A stretch of DNA of 64,000 bases from Flavobacterium sp. W4I14 (GTDB taxonomy: Bacteria; Bacteroidota; Bacteroidia; Sphingobacteriales; Sphingobacteriaceae), in assembly GCA_030817875.1 (NCBI GenBank), contig JAUSZU010000001.1, forward strand, positions 3,720,001 to 3,784,000. Reading direction: 5' to 3'. Each line of letters starts with the position of its first letter. Positions within the stretch are counted from its first letter, which is position 1. Under the pieces are notes generated by a model that made no database searches, had not been told where the DNA came from, and saw nothing but the letters and a program-made list of their open reading frames with translations. Both the position numbers and the translations under genes were made by a program. Positions 56,766-64,000 of this stretch are shown one piece after another.

Positions 56766-57989
56766 TTAATACTCAACTTTATAATCCTTTTTTATGCTTT
56801 CTCCGCTCCAGGCTTTTAAACTGGTCCATGGTGCGGGTGTATCTGTCCAAAATTTATTATCGGCAGGTAAACCCAGGGTTAAAAAGCCTAGGGTAGCCAT
56901 GTATAAACTTCCGGTAGAAGTATAGGTATCAGCCACTTCTGGTTGATGACCGTTAAAACCCAGTACCAACCATCCTTTATCATCAAAATTCTGGTTTCCA
57001 TCGTACAGTTTATGCATTACCGCGGTTAAGCCGCCACGAACTTGCGATGGTTTTACATATTCTGGCAGTTTTTCCATTAGCGCTGTTTGGGCCAGGGCCT
57101 GAAAGGCCGCCGTGCGATAAGTGATTGAACGGCCATAGGCAGGATAAGTGCCTTCCGGTGAAATGATCCTTTCCAGATATTCAGAATAACGTACCATTCT
57201 TTTTAATGCAATATCATAATCAGCCTGCGATGCTCTTTTCTTATCGACCAATACCTTTAAAAGATCAACCAGCATGGGATGGATCACATATGAATTGTAA
57301 TAATCCATACTAAATTTTTCGCCATCACTGTACCAGCTATCGCCTACATACCATTCCTTCATTTTATTGATCGAGAATTGAACACGGGCAGGATCGTACT
57401 GTTCACCAATGCTCAATAAAAACCCCTCAGTTAAGCCCGAAAACAATAACCAGTTATTATAGGCGCCGCTTCTCGTGCGCAGCGATTTAAATTCTTCTAT
57501 AAATCTTTTTTTGGTGATTTCATCAAGCGGCTCCCAGAGTGCTTTTGGTGCACGCAAAAAAGCATGTGCAACATAAGCAGCATCAACAATAGGCTGACTT
57601 TCGGAACGGTAACTAATGTAATCAGGACTTGCAGGATTTACCGAATTGGCCAAAGCTTTTAAAAGCTCGGCACGCATGGTTTTTCTAAGTTTACCTTCAG
57701 CAGAGTTGTCATCAGGCAAAGCCAACCATGGTGCAACTCCTGCAATGGTACGGCCCAAGGCTTCGAGGTAAGTAACTTTGGCTACATTTAAGCCATAGCC
57801 AGGGGCTTTTTCTAATGGCATGTTCTTTTTTAAAGTTTCATTGGCCAGGTTATGGATCACCGGGTAGGCAATGCGGTTTAAGGTTTTAACCCAAAAAGCA
57901 CGGTCTTCGGCACCAGTTGCAGGTTTCTTTTGTGCGTTTGCCAACTGAGAAAAAATCAGCAGGGCAGAAAAAATCAGTTTATATTTCAT
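56766..57989 (-). CDS. Exported DUF2264 protein
   Basis: A 407-residue protein with a signal peptide (about 1-19, LANAQ). The helical pattern (RAFWVKTLNRIAYPVIHNLAN; LGRTIAGVAPWLALPDD; YGDSWYSDGEKFSMDYYNSYVIHPM-like) matches the DUF2264 family, an alpha/alpha-toroid group found beside GH88 and pectin or glycosaminoglycan genes. The conserved aromatic and acidic residues suggest a glycoside-active role, but no activity is established from the sequence. Confidence 0.88.
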   Translation of the reverse strand: MKYKLIFSALLIFSQLANAQKKPATGAEDRAFWVKTLNRIAYPVIHNLANETLKKNMPLEKAPGYGLNVAKVTYLEALGRTIAGVAPWLALPDDNSAEGKLRKTMRAELLKALANSVNPASPDYISYRSESQPIVDAAYVAHAFLRAPKALWEPLDEITKKRFIEEFKSLRTRSGAYNNWLLFSGLTEGFLLSIGEQYDPARVQFSINKMKEWYVGDSWYSDGEKFSMDYYNSYVIHPMLVDLLKVLVDKKRASQADYDIALKRMVRYSEYLERIISPEGTYPAYGRSITYRTAAFQALAQTALMEKLPEYVKPSQVRGGLTAVMHKLYDGNQNFDDKGWLVLGFNGHQPEVADTYTSTGSLYMATLGFLTLGLPADNKFWTDTPAPWTSLKAWSGESIKKDYKVEY

Positions 57990-58156
57990 TATAGTTTCTT
58001 TAATAATGTAAGTGGCATTAAATTCATCTTTAGTTTTAAGTTATTTGGAGAGCAGGTTTCTGTACTACAATTCAGGTTTCTTCTGTTCCTATTTTACCAG
58101 ATTAGGCTATCCATATTCTTTTGTAGTGGTTAATTTTCAGACTCTTTTCCTTAAGA

Positions 58157-58246
58157 GATCGTCATTTCGAGCGGAGTGCAACGCAGCCGAGAAATCTATC
58201 CAGATAGATCTCTCCATTTCGCTGCGCTTCAGTCGAGATGACGACC
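58157..58246. repeat. Palindromic repeat element (MITE-like), about 90 bp
   Basis: Long imperfect inverted arms: GATCGTCATTTCGAGCGGAG at the left, and at the right a sequence whose complement begins GGTCGTCATCTCGACTGAAG. The arms also match internally (AGAAATCTATC/GATAGATCTCT), so the whole could fold into one hairpin. It lies in the 286-bp spacer between GH88 and DUF2264; the rest of that spacer holds no gene. Confidence 0.7.
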
Positions 58247-58275
58247 ACGATATATAAATCTGTCATTAATATTTT

Positions 58276-59460
58276 CTATAAATACCATTTTTTATACCTG
58301 GCCAATGCCTCCAAATAATAATAATCAGCATAAATTAAAGGTACATCTATTTCACTGCTTAATGGGTAAGCACCTGTGCTATGCATCAACAAAAAGCCAC
58401 CGTTTTCGCCTAATTTAGCATGATAAGCGCTACTCGAAAGTGAATAGATCATGGTTTCGGCCGCAGACTTGAAAGCTGTTTTTTCGCTTCCTGAAGTGTA
58501 CTGACCAAGCTCTAACAATGCCGAAGCCATCAGTGCACCTGCAGAAGCATCGCGTTTGGCAAAGGGAATCCCCTGTGCATCGAAATCCCAGAAAGGAATT
58601 TTATCGGCAGGTAAATTTGGATGGTTCAATATAAAATGCGCAATACCTTTTGCCTGTTTTAAATAGATAGGATCTTTGGTAAAACGGTACATCATGGTAT
58701 AACCATACAAAGCCCAGCCCTGCCCACGCGACCATGCAGAACAGTTTGCGGCACCCTGCCAGGTAACTTTTTTAATGACCTTACCAGTTTGAGGATTGTA
58801 ATCGACCACATGATAAGAGCTGAAATCAGGGCGGAAATGATTTCTTAAACTAGTATTGGCATGGATAACCGAAATTTCTTTATACTTTTTATCACCTCCA
58901 TTATCGCTTGCCCAGTTCATCATTTCAAGATTCATCATATTGTCAATAATTACCGGGCACTCCCACATTTTGCTTTTATTCCACGATTGGATAGATTTTA
59001 CAACAGGGCGGTAACGCGTAGCCAAAGATTCTGCCGAACGCTGAATCACAGCCTTATATTCTGGCTTCCCGGTTAAGCGGTAAGCATTGCCAAAGCTGCA
59101 GTACATCATAAAGCCCAAGTCGTGGTTTCCCGTATAAGTTTGATTAGGTTCTATTACTTTTAAGGCTTTTTCGGCCTCTTGCTTAATCTCTGCATTTTTG
59201 GTTTGTTCGTATATGTACCACAAACTGCCAGAATAAAAGCCGCTGCACCACCATTTAATATCGTAATTGATGGATTTACCTTTATCGAAACTTTGAGGTG
59301 TTTTGCCTTCAGGTATATTTTTAGCAAGTATTTTATATTGGTCAGCTGCGAATTTAAATTCATCGTTGATTAACTGGGCCATCGGCTTTTTCTCGGTCTG
59401 CGCAAATGAAACTGAACTGCCAAGCATCAGCAATGCGACAGCGAAATTGATTTTTTTCAT
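58276..59460 (-). CDS. GH88 unsaturated glucuronyl hydrolase
   Basis: A 394-residue exported enzyme (signal peptide 1-20, VSFAQ) that removes the 4,5-unsaturated uronate left by a lyase, using hydration chemistry. The two catalytic aspartates are Asp114 (GNHDLGFMMY) and Asp173 (VIIDNMMNLEMM); the substrate region PFWDFDAQGIPFAKRDASAGA is intact. It lies 20 bp after the PL8 gene and is co-transcribed with it, so it acts on the PL8 product. The unsaturated rhamnogalacturonyl variant (GH105) is less likely given the motifs. Confidence 0.93.
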   Translation of the reverse strand: MKKINFAVALLMLGSSVSFAQTEKKPMAQLINDEFKFAADQYKILAKNIPEGKTPQSFDKGKSINYDIKWWCSGFYSGSLWYIYEQTKNAEIKQEAEKALKVIEPNQTYTGNHDLGFMMYCSFGNAYRLTGKPEYKAVIQRSAESLATRYRPVVKSIQSWNKSKMWECPVIIDNMMNLEMMNWASDNGGDKKYKEISVIHANTSLRNHFRPDFSSYHVVDYNPQTGKVIKKVTWQGAANCSAWSRGQGWALYGYTMMYRFTKDPIYLKQAKGIAHFILNHPNLPADKIPFWDFDAQGIPFAKRDASAGALMASALLELGQYTSGSEKTAFKSAAETMIYSLSSSAYHAKLGENGGFLLMHSTGAYPLSSEIDVPLIYADYYYLEALARYKKWYL

Positions 59461-59480
59461 AGTTTAATAGTATGTGTGTA

Positions 59481-61598
59481 TTATTCTTTAATTTTAAAAC
59501 TTGCCGTAGCACCTGCAAAGGCGCCAGCCGGCAGATTACAATCTATACTTTTTGGTTTCGATAATCCTGGCAGCTTTAACAACACGCTTATAGTTGCATT
59601 TTCCTGTGCGGGATCTGCGATATATAACGTAGGGTTCTTACCGTTTAAATCTTTAATGTAAACCGTACACGGCTGATCTACCTGAAGCGAAAGGCCATTG
59701 GCAGCCAGTGTTCCCGCTTTATAAAAAACGGCCTGCAACATATCCAGTCCGGTATGTTTTACAGCCTGCAGTTCATCCGTATTTTTTAATATCTGTATCA
59801 TCGATCGGTTGTATTTTTTTAAACCCGCAGCGTTAATTCCTGGCACTACGATGTATTGATAGCTGGCATTCTGAGGATTTATACCATGATTTAACCAGAT
59901 TTTAAATACGTTATGTTTAAGTTCAGTTTTACGCTGAAAATGGTTGATGCGGTACCAGTTTCCGGTTTGTGCTTTACTGCTGATTTCTAAATTCCCACCC
60001 TGTGGAAAAATATACCCAATACTATCATGAACTGCCCAGCGCTCGCCTTTAGCATTGGCCTGCGCTCCTTTGGGAGAAAGCACATCGCCCCTTAACCAGG
60101 CCTGATTGACTGTTGTGGTGATATTTTCTTTTGTACTACTCTTAATTCCGGCACCCAGGCACACCACTTCCCTATCAAAAAAGAACCATGCTTTTTTTGC
60201 CTGAACACTGTCGTAATTTAAATCATAACATGAAACGCCATAAATACCGTCGCTAACTCCCCCAACAAATTTGGTTGTACCCGGAATTCCCCATTCCTTT
60301 AATACTGTTGCACCATTATCATCAGGATAATCTCTACTGGTGGTTCCAGGGATTTTATCCCATTCCCAAACAGGCATGAGGTTGGCATACTCCGATCCGC
60401 TACGCTGCATATTGGTTGCGCCATCGGGGAGAAATTTCCCCAATATGTTTTCGTTATTACCGCGTTCTGTCCGTAAAGTTCTCGTTGATGCGGTTTGCAC
60501 ACTAAAGGTATAAGCCTTACGGAGATGCAGGGTGTAGCCACTTTTCCAATATTGGTTATGTGAAGCTGTTATCCCATAATCAACAGGTTTTTTGCCTGAT
60601 GTTCTTAATGTTGAAGCATCCCAGTGAGCCGCATTTTCGGGATCAAATAGTTTAATTTTCCCTACCATTCCTCCCATCCCACTACTTAAGGAATCTTTAC
60701 GGCTAATGCCTCGTCCCCGTACATTAAAATCATAAAATGATCCTCTTATGGTTTTTAAGAAAGTATTTTTAAGGTAATCTGCCAAAATTGCCAGCTGATC
60801 TTCCGGTAAAGCATATGCTGTTCCACGCAAATAGAAGGCCGCATTTACCGAATTTCCGGCAAACACCCTTCCATAACTGGCAATGGCCTGCTGTTTTCCA
60901 TGCTGATAATAACTACCATCTACCTGAACACCTTCCTTGCCATCGGTTATGGCAATGGGTTCGAACAGGTATTTTGCAGCAGAATCTAGCGTTGCCTTAT
61001 TCTGCGTTAAGCAGGCACGATATAAATAATGTAATGCTTCATCAGAGGTGTTGGCACCGTCGCCAGTCTTTAATTTTCTGGTCATCCTTTTAATCAGCGC
61101 ATTTTCTAATTCAGGAGGAAGCCCTTCCTTTGCACTTCGCATTAATATTAAGGTTTGTCCAATCGCTTGGGGGTAAAAAATATCATTGTACCACCAATTT
61201 TTGTTCTTCGGGTTTTTATCCAGCCAGTTCCGTAAAGATTTAACAATGGCACTGTGAAGCTCAGCGTTATTATAAAGTTTGTTCGATGGGCGGATGTATA
61301 CTGTTGCCATATCTTTGATCCGTTTTAAAGGATCATACTGCGCATCGGTATAATTAACATCCTGCCAGCTGCCATCGGCATTCAGATTTTTAAGATGACT
61401 GGTAACCTCTTCTGCTAAGGCTTTATCTTTAACAAAAGTCTGCAAATCGTTATTAACACGTTGCAGGATGACATTAAAAGGTTCATTTTGGGCGTTTACC
61501 GATATCCCCATCAGCATCAGGCCTCCAACCACAAGTCCAAACCTAACCTTTCGGTGAGCCTTTATTTTGTTGTTCGTTTTTTTATTTACAGGAAACAT
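59481..61598 (-). CDS. PL8 family polysaccharide lyase
   Basis: A 705-residue exported lyase. An N-terminal alpha/alpha-toroid carries the PL8 catalytic residues Asn183 (GDGANTSDEALHY), His233 and Tyr242 (YYQHGKQQAIASYGRVF); the middle and C-terminal parts are beta-sandwiches (GNLEISSKAQTGNWYRIN; YQYIVVPGINAAGL). PL8 lyases cleave hyaluronan, chondroitin or xanthan by beta-elimination and leave an unsaturated uronate. It is 3 bp after the GH95-like gene and 20 bp before GH88. Which of these polymers is the substrate cannot be told here. Confidence 0.93.
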   Translation of the reverse strand: MFPVNKKTNNKIKAHRKVRFGLVVGGLMLMGISVNAQNEPFNVILQRVNNDLQTFVKDKALAEEVTSHLKNLNADGSWQDVNYTDAQYDPLKRIKDMATVYIRPSNKLYNNAELHSAIVKSLRNWLDKNPKNKNWWYNDIFYPQAIGQTLILMRSAKEGLPPELENALIKRMTRKLKTGDGANTSDEALHYLYRACLTQNKATLDSAAKYLFEPIAITDGKEGVQVDGSYYQHGKQQAIASYGRVFAGNSVNAAFYLRGTAYALPEDQLAILADYLKNTFLKTIRGSFYDFNVRGRGISRKDSLSSGMGGMVGKIKLFDPENAAHWDASTLRTSGKKPVDYGITASHNQYWKSGYTLHLRKAYTFSVQTASTRTLRTERGNNENILGKFLPDGATNMQRSGSEYANLMPVWEWDKIPGTTSRDYPDDNGATVLKEWGIPGTTKFVGGVSDGIYGVSCYDLNYDSVQAKKAWFFFDREVVCLGAGIKSSTKENITTTVNQAWLRGDVLSPKGAQANAKGERWAVHDSIGYIFPQGGNLEISSKAQTGNWYRINHFQRKTELKHNVFKIWLNHGINPQNASYQYIVVPGINAAGLKKYNRSMIQILKNTDELQAVKHTGLDMLQAVFYKAGTLAANGLSLQVDQPCTVYIKDLNGKNPTLYIADPAQENATISVLLKLPGLSKPKSIDCNLPAGAFAGATASFKIKE

Positions 61599-61601
61599 CC
61601 T

Positions 61602-63896
61602 TTATTTTTTATTTAAGCCCCAAAACCAGTTCTGATATTCACTATAAGGAAAAGCCGGCGCTTGTTTTTCTTCAAAACTTGTAGAAACCAGTTGTAAGGT
61701 TTCTCCGATTATGGTTTTTCTGATTTCAATTTTGATTTTTTCGCCTTCTTTATACTGCTGATAATCTATTTTACTCCGCTTATCCGATCGGATGGAAAAT
61801 TTAGCCATATTGCTCACCAGAGTTAAGGTTCCTCCCTTTAAACTGGTTATTCTAATATTTTTTGTCTGCCCGTTTTGCATATCTGCACTAACCAAAAAAG
61901 CGCCTTCTGCCCTAAGTTGTTTAAACGATGTATCTTTCCAGCTAGATGGAATGGCAGGAAAAATCCTGATTTTATCTCCCCAGCTTTGGATCAGCATTTC
62001 CTGTATTGATGTTGCTGCTGCCAATGGCGTTTCGATCACTGGCCCCGATTCGCGATAAAGGGTATTGGGCTGCATAAAACGATCGAACAGTTCGTTTAAC
62101 CATTGGTAGGCCATATCACCGTTTTCCATGCCTGCGTAAATAGAAGCAGCGCCACTGAAAGAAAATCCTGCAAGCGCATTCTTGTACATAAGCCAGTTTT
62201 TCAAAGACAAACTGATCAGTTCCTTATTTTCTGGCTGTTCCCAATTCACGAGGTTATATGGATAAATCATCAGTAAATGTGAATAATGCCTGTGCGAGCT
62301 ATTTAATGGCACATCTTTGCCGATTAAAAAACCAGTATCTCCTACAGGAAAAGCCGCCAGGTTTTTCAATATCAGGCTCCATTTACCGGCATCTGCATCT
62401 TTCAATTGTTGCTCCCCATTCACCTTAATTAAGGTTTGCAGGGCCCAGCTTAAACTCGATAGGGTATAGTTTGCATCTTCTACGTTTTTGTATTCAGGAG
62501 AGTGAGACATTGGAAAATGATAAATCCCTTTCTCATCTTGTTTAAGCTGATGGATTAAAAAATTTGCCGATCTTTTCAGTAAAGGGTAAATTTTAGTACG
62601 GAGAGTCTGCTCATCTTTGGTATAGGTGTAATATTGGTAATAATAATATAACATCCAGGTAAGGTTTGCAGGCTCAAAAGTCCCCTTGCTTATTTCTGCG
62701 TCAGTTATTGGACTTACCAGATCGTAAGAAGAGCTCCTGCCTATGGCAGCTGCATCATTACGCCATTGCACCGGAACATTATTGATTAAACTTTGCCGAT
62801 GAACGTTTAAAGATTTAAACAGCGATTCGCCGAGTTCTAAATGGTTGGCGGTAAAAATTGGAGAATAAGTAAGCTGGGTATTTAAATTCCACCAGATGGC
62901 CGGCCAGGGCGTTGCAGCTGTCCACGGCCCCATTAAGTCGGCAATGGGTTTATCTGCACGGGTAATCGAGGCGAGTTTATAAAGCTGTATCCAATAAAAA
63001 TTTTCCATGCGTTTATCGGGCAGGGCAACAAAACTCTGCTGATAATAACGGTGCCACCAATTGCGGTGTGCAGCAATACTTTCTTTATCGGCGTTAAAGT
63101 TTTTAAGGTTATTTAAGGCTTCCTCTGTTTCATCGAGGCTATTATACCCATCATAGCCTACACTTACAAGCAGTTTGCCCGAACTGGCATTGCCATTAAT
63201 TTGATAAGCCGTGGTATAACCACCATTATTGAGTAAAGGTTGATTACAAAAAGTATAACCGTTATCAATAGTCATTTTTACAGGAGGATTTTCAGGGTAG
63301 TTTGCAGGTTTATCTGTTGGGTAGGCCTGAAGGTACCTCGGGCTGATACTTTTACCAGGGTTCCATTCCCAGCCTGAAACTTTTTCTTGCTGCATTGCAT
63401 CAAGCGAAACGCTAATTACATTTTGATTGGCAGCAACAAAGGCTGTAAACGAGATTGTTCCCTTTGTAGTGGATATACTTCCTTTGGCTTCGGCATTGTA
63501 AATATCAAGTTCTATTTTAGCACTAGTTATTTTACCCTCGGTTTTAAGCGTAAAATAACCGATAGGCAAGCGCGATTGGGTATACAGTTTACCAGCGCCG
63601 GGCATTAGTTTCTCACGGTGATCCACCACATCGCTCCTGCCGATGTCGAAACGGATTAAACTATCGTTTTCCTTATAAATATTGGTACCGAGCAGCCCGT
63701 TACCCAGGATAATACCACTGTAATAATCTTTGCCAAGGTTATCCCACTTTAAATTTTGCCTGGCCATAAAAGCGGGCCAGTTTACCTCACTGCCTGGTAT
63801 TTGAGCTACACAAACAATGAACGGCATCACTAAAAAAGGTGCCAATAGGCATACTTTCAGTATGCTGCAGGTATATTTTAATTTTTTAAACGGCAT
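61602..63896 (-). CDS. GH95-like glycoside hydrolase
   Basis: A 764-residue exported protein (signal region about 1-30, VCVAQ). The N-terminal beta-sandwich (YSGIILGNGLLGTNIY; RFDIGRSDVVDHREKL), the alpha/alpha catalytic barrel and the C-terminal beta domain follow the GH95 order; HRHYSHLLMIYP, QWRNDAAAIGRSSSYD and WNLNTQLTYSPIF are close to family motifs. GH95 members are mostly alpha-1,2-L-fucosidases or alpha-L-galactosidases. It is the first visible gene of the PL8/GH88 cluster, so the target polymer may carry fucose-like side groups, or this member has another specificity. Confidence 0.85.
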   Translation of the reverse strand: MPFKKLKYTCSILKVCLLAPFLVMPFIVCVAQIPGSEVNWPAFMARQNLKWDNLGKDYYSGIILGNGLLGTNIYKENDSLIRFDIGRSDVVDHREKLMPGAGKLYTQSRLPIGYFTLKTEGKITSAKIELDIYNAEAKGSISTTKGTISFTAFVAANQNVISVSLDAMQQEKVSGWEWNPGKSISPRYLQAYPTDKPANYPENPPVKMTIDNGYTFCNQPLLNNGGYTTAYQINGNASSGKLLVSVGYDGYNSLDETEEALNNLKNFNADKESIAAHRNWWHRYYQQSFVALPDKRMENFYWIQLYKLASITRADKPIADLMGPWTAATPWPAIWWNLNTQLTYSPIFTANHLELGESLFKSLNVHRQSLINNVPVQWRNDAAAIGRSSSYDLVSPITDAEISKGTFEPANLTWMLYYYYQYYTYTKDEQTLRTKIYPLLKRSANFLIHQLKQDEKGIYHFPMSHSPEYKNVEDANYTLSSLSWALQTLIKVNGEQQLKDADAGKWSLILKNLAAFPVGDTGFLIGKDVPLNSSHRHYSHLLMIYPYNLVNWEQPENKELISLSLKNWLMYKNALAGFSFSGAASIYAGMENGDMAYQWLNELFDRFMQPNTLYRESGPVIETPLAAATSIQEMLIQSWGDKIRIFPAIPSSWKDTSFKQLRAEGAFLVSADMQNGQTKNIRITSLKGGTLTLVSNMAKFSIRSDKRSKIDYQQYKEGEKIKIEIRKTIIGETLQLVSTSFEEKQAPAFPYSEYQNWFWGLNKK

Positions 63897-63935
63897 TTTT
63901 CATTTGATTTCGTTTCAATAATAAATTTTAACCTT

Positions 63936-63965
63936 AAAAAAAGCCACCAAGCTAGGCAAGGTGGC
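63936..63965 (-). terminator. Terminator of a gene beyond the right edge
   Basis: Stem GCCACC/GGTGGC (extendable) with an 11-base loop; on the minus strand it is followed by seven T residues. It would end a minus-strand gene lying past 64000 and so separates the GH95 cluster from its upstream neighbour. Confidence 0.8.
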
Positions 63966-64000
63966 CCCAAACTAACGATACTAACCATTTTTTTATCAGA

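Noticed and set aside
57930-58257. Plus-strand frames of 67 and 81 codons between DUF2264 and GH88
   Set aside because: They overlap the palindromic repeat element and the DUF2264 signal-peptide region and have no protein-like features.

Overview
The window looks like a chromosomal segment of a Bacteroidota species. The family Sphingobacteriaceae, and a Pedobacter-like genus, is the best guess from gene content and low-to-moderate GC; this is an inference, since no rRNA gene or species marker is present. Supporting signs are SusC/SusD pairs, a one-protein hybrid two-component sensor, lipoproteins with a Cys-Lys-Lys start after cleavage, A-rich ribosome-binding regions without a clear Shine-Dalgarno, and palindromic intergenic repeats of the kind common in this group.

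Layout. (1) 1-4479: the end of a polysaccharide-utilisation locus (partial SusD, complete SusC) with a perfect 22-bp palindrome upstream that looks like a LacI-type operator. (2) 4480-5829: a long gene-free stretch holding a nested palindromic repeat. (3) 5830-8106: katG. (4) 8367-18653: a seven-gene minus-strand operon with two near-twin membrane Ser/Thr kinases, a canonical FHA protein, a degenerate FHA-like protein, a 32-residue membrane microprotein, a membrane-anchored PP2C phosphatase and a very large fusion of an FtsW/RodA glycosyltransferase with a penicillin-binding transpeptidase. This is the most interesting part of the window: it carries the same parts list as the actinobacterial pknA/pknB-pstP-rodA-pbpA-fhaA/fhaB cluster and probably links phospho-signalling to peptidoglycan synthesis.

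(5) 19192-26834: a DUF2807 exported protein, an Lrp/AsnC regulator, a cysteine synthase, a split DsbD system and an M16 peptidase. (6) 27037-41133: a complete minus-strand amino-sugar utilisation locus: LacI regulator, FucP-type sugar transporter, CBM9-like protein, GH16-like lipoprotein, SusC, SusD, a frameshifted FAS1/DNRLRE surface lipoprotein, a GH20 hexosaminidase, nagA and nagB. An identical 15-bp word lies upstream of four of its genes and is probably the LacI operator. (7) 41538-44132: SDR oxidoreductase, AraC regulator and alpha/beta hydrolase. (8) 44206-49831: a 1375-residue hybrid two-component sensor, a CAP-domain lipoprotein and a GH12 lipoprotein. (9) 50334-54739: tRNA-Ala(GGC), a small membrane protein, a CAT-like acetyltransferase, a HAD hydrolase, a Crp/Fnr regulator, a gene remnant, a membrane protein and a beta-carbonic anhydrase.

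(10) 54975-63896: a uronate-polysaccharide catabolic cluster (GH95-like, PL8 lyase, GH88, DUF2264, kduI, kduD). PL8 would cut a uronate-containing polymer, GH88 would remove the unsaturated uronate, and KduI/KduD would feed it into central metabolism. If the polymer is a glycosaminoglycan such as hyaluronan, the amino-sugar half could go to the GH20/NagA/NagB locus of region 6. No sulfatase is seen. The window contains no CRISPR array, no prophage and no recognisable insertion-sequence transposase.
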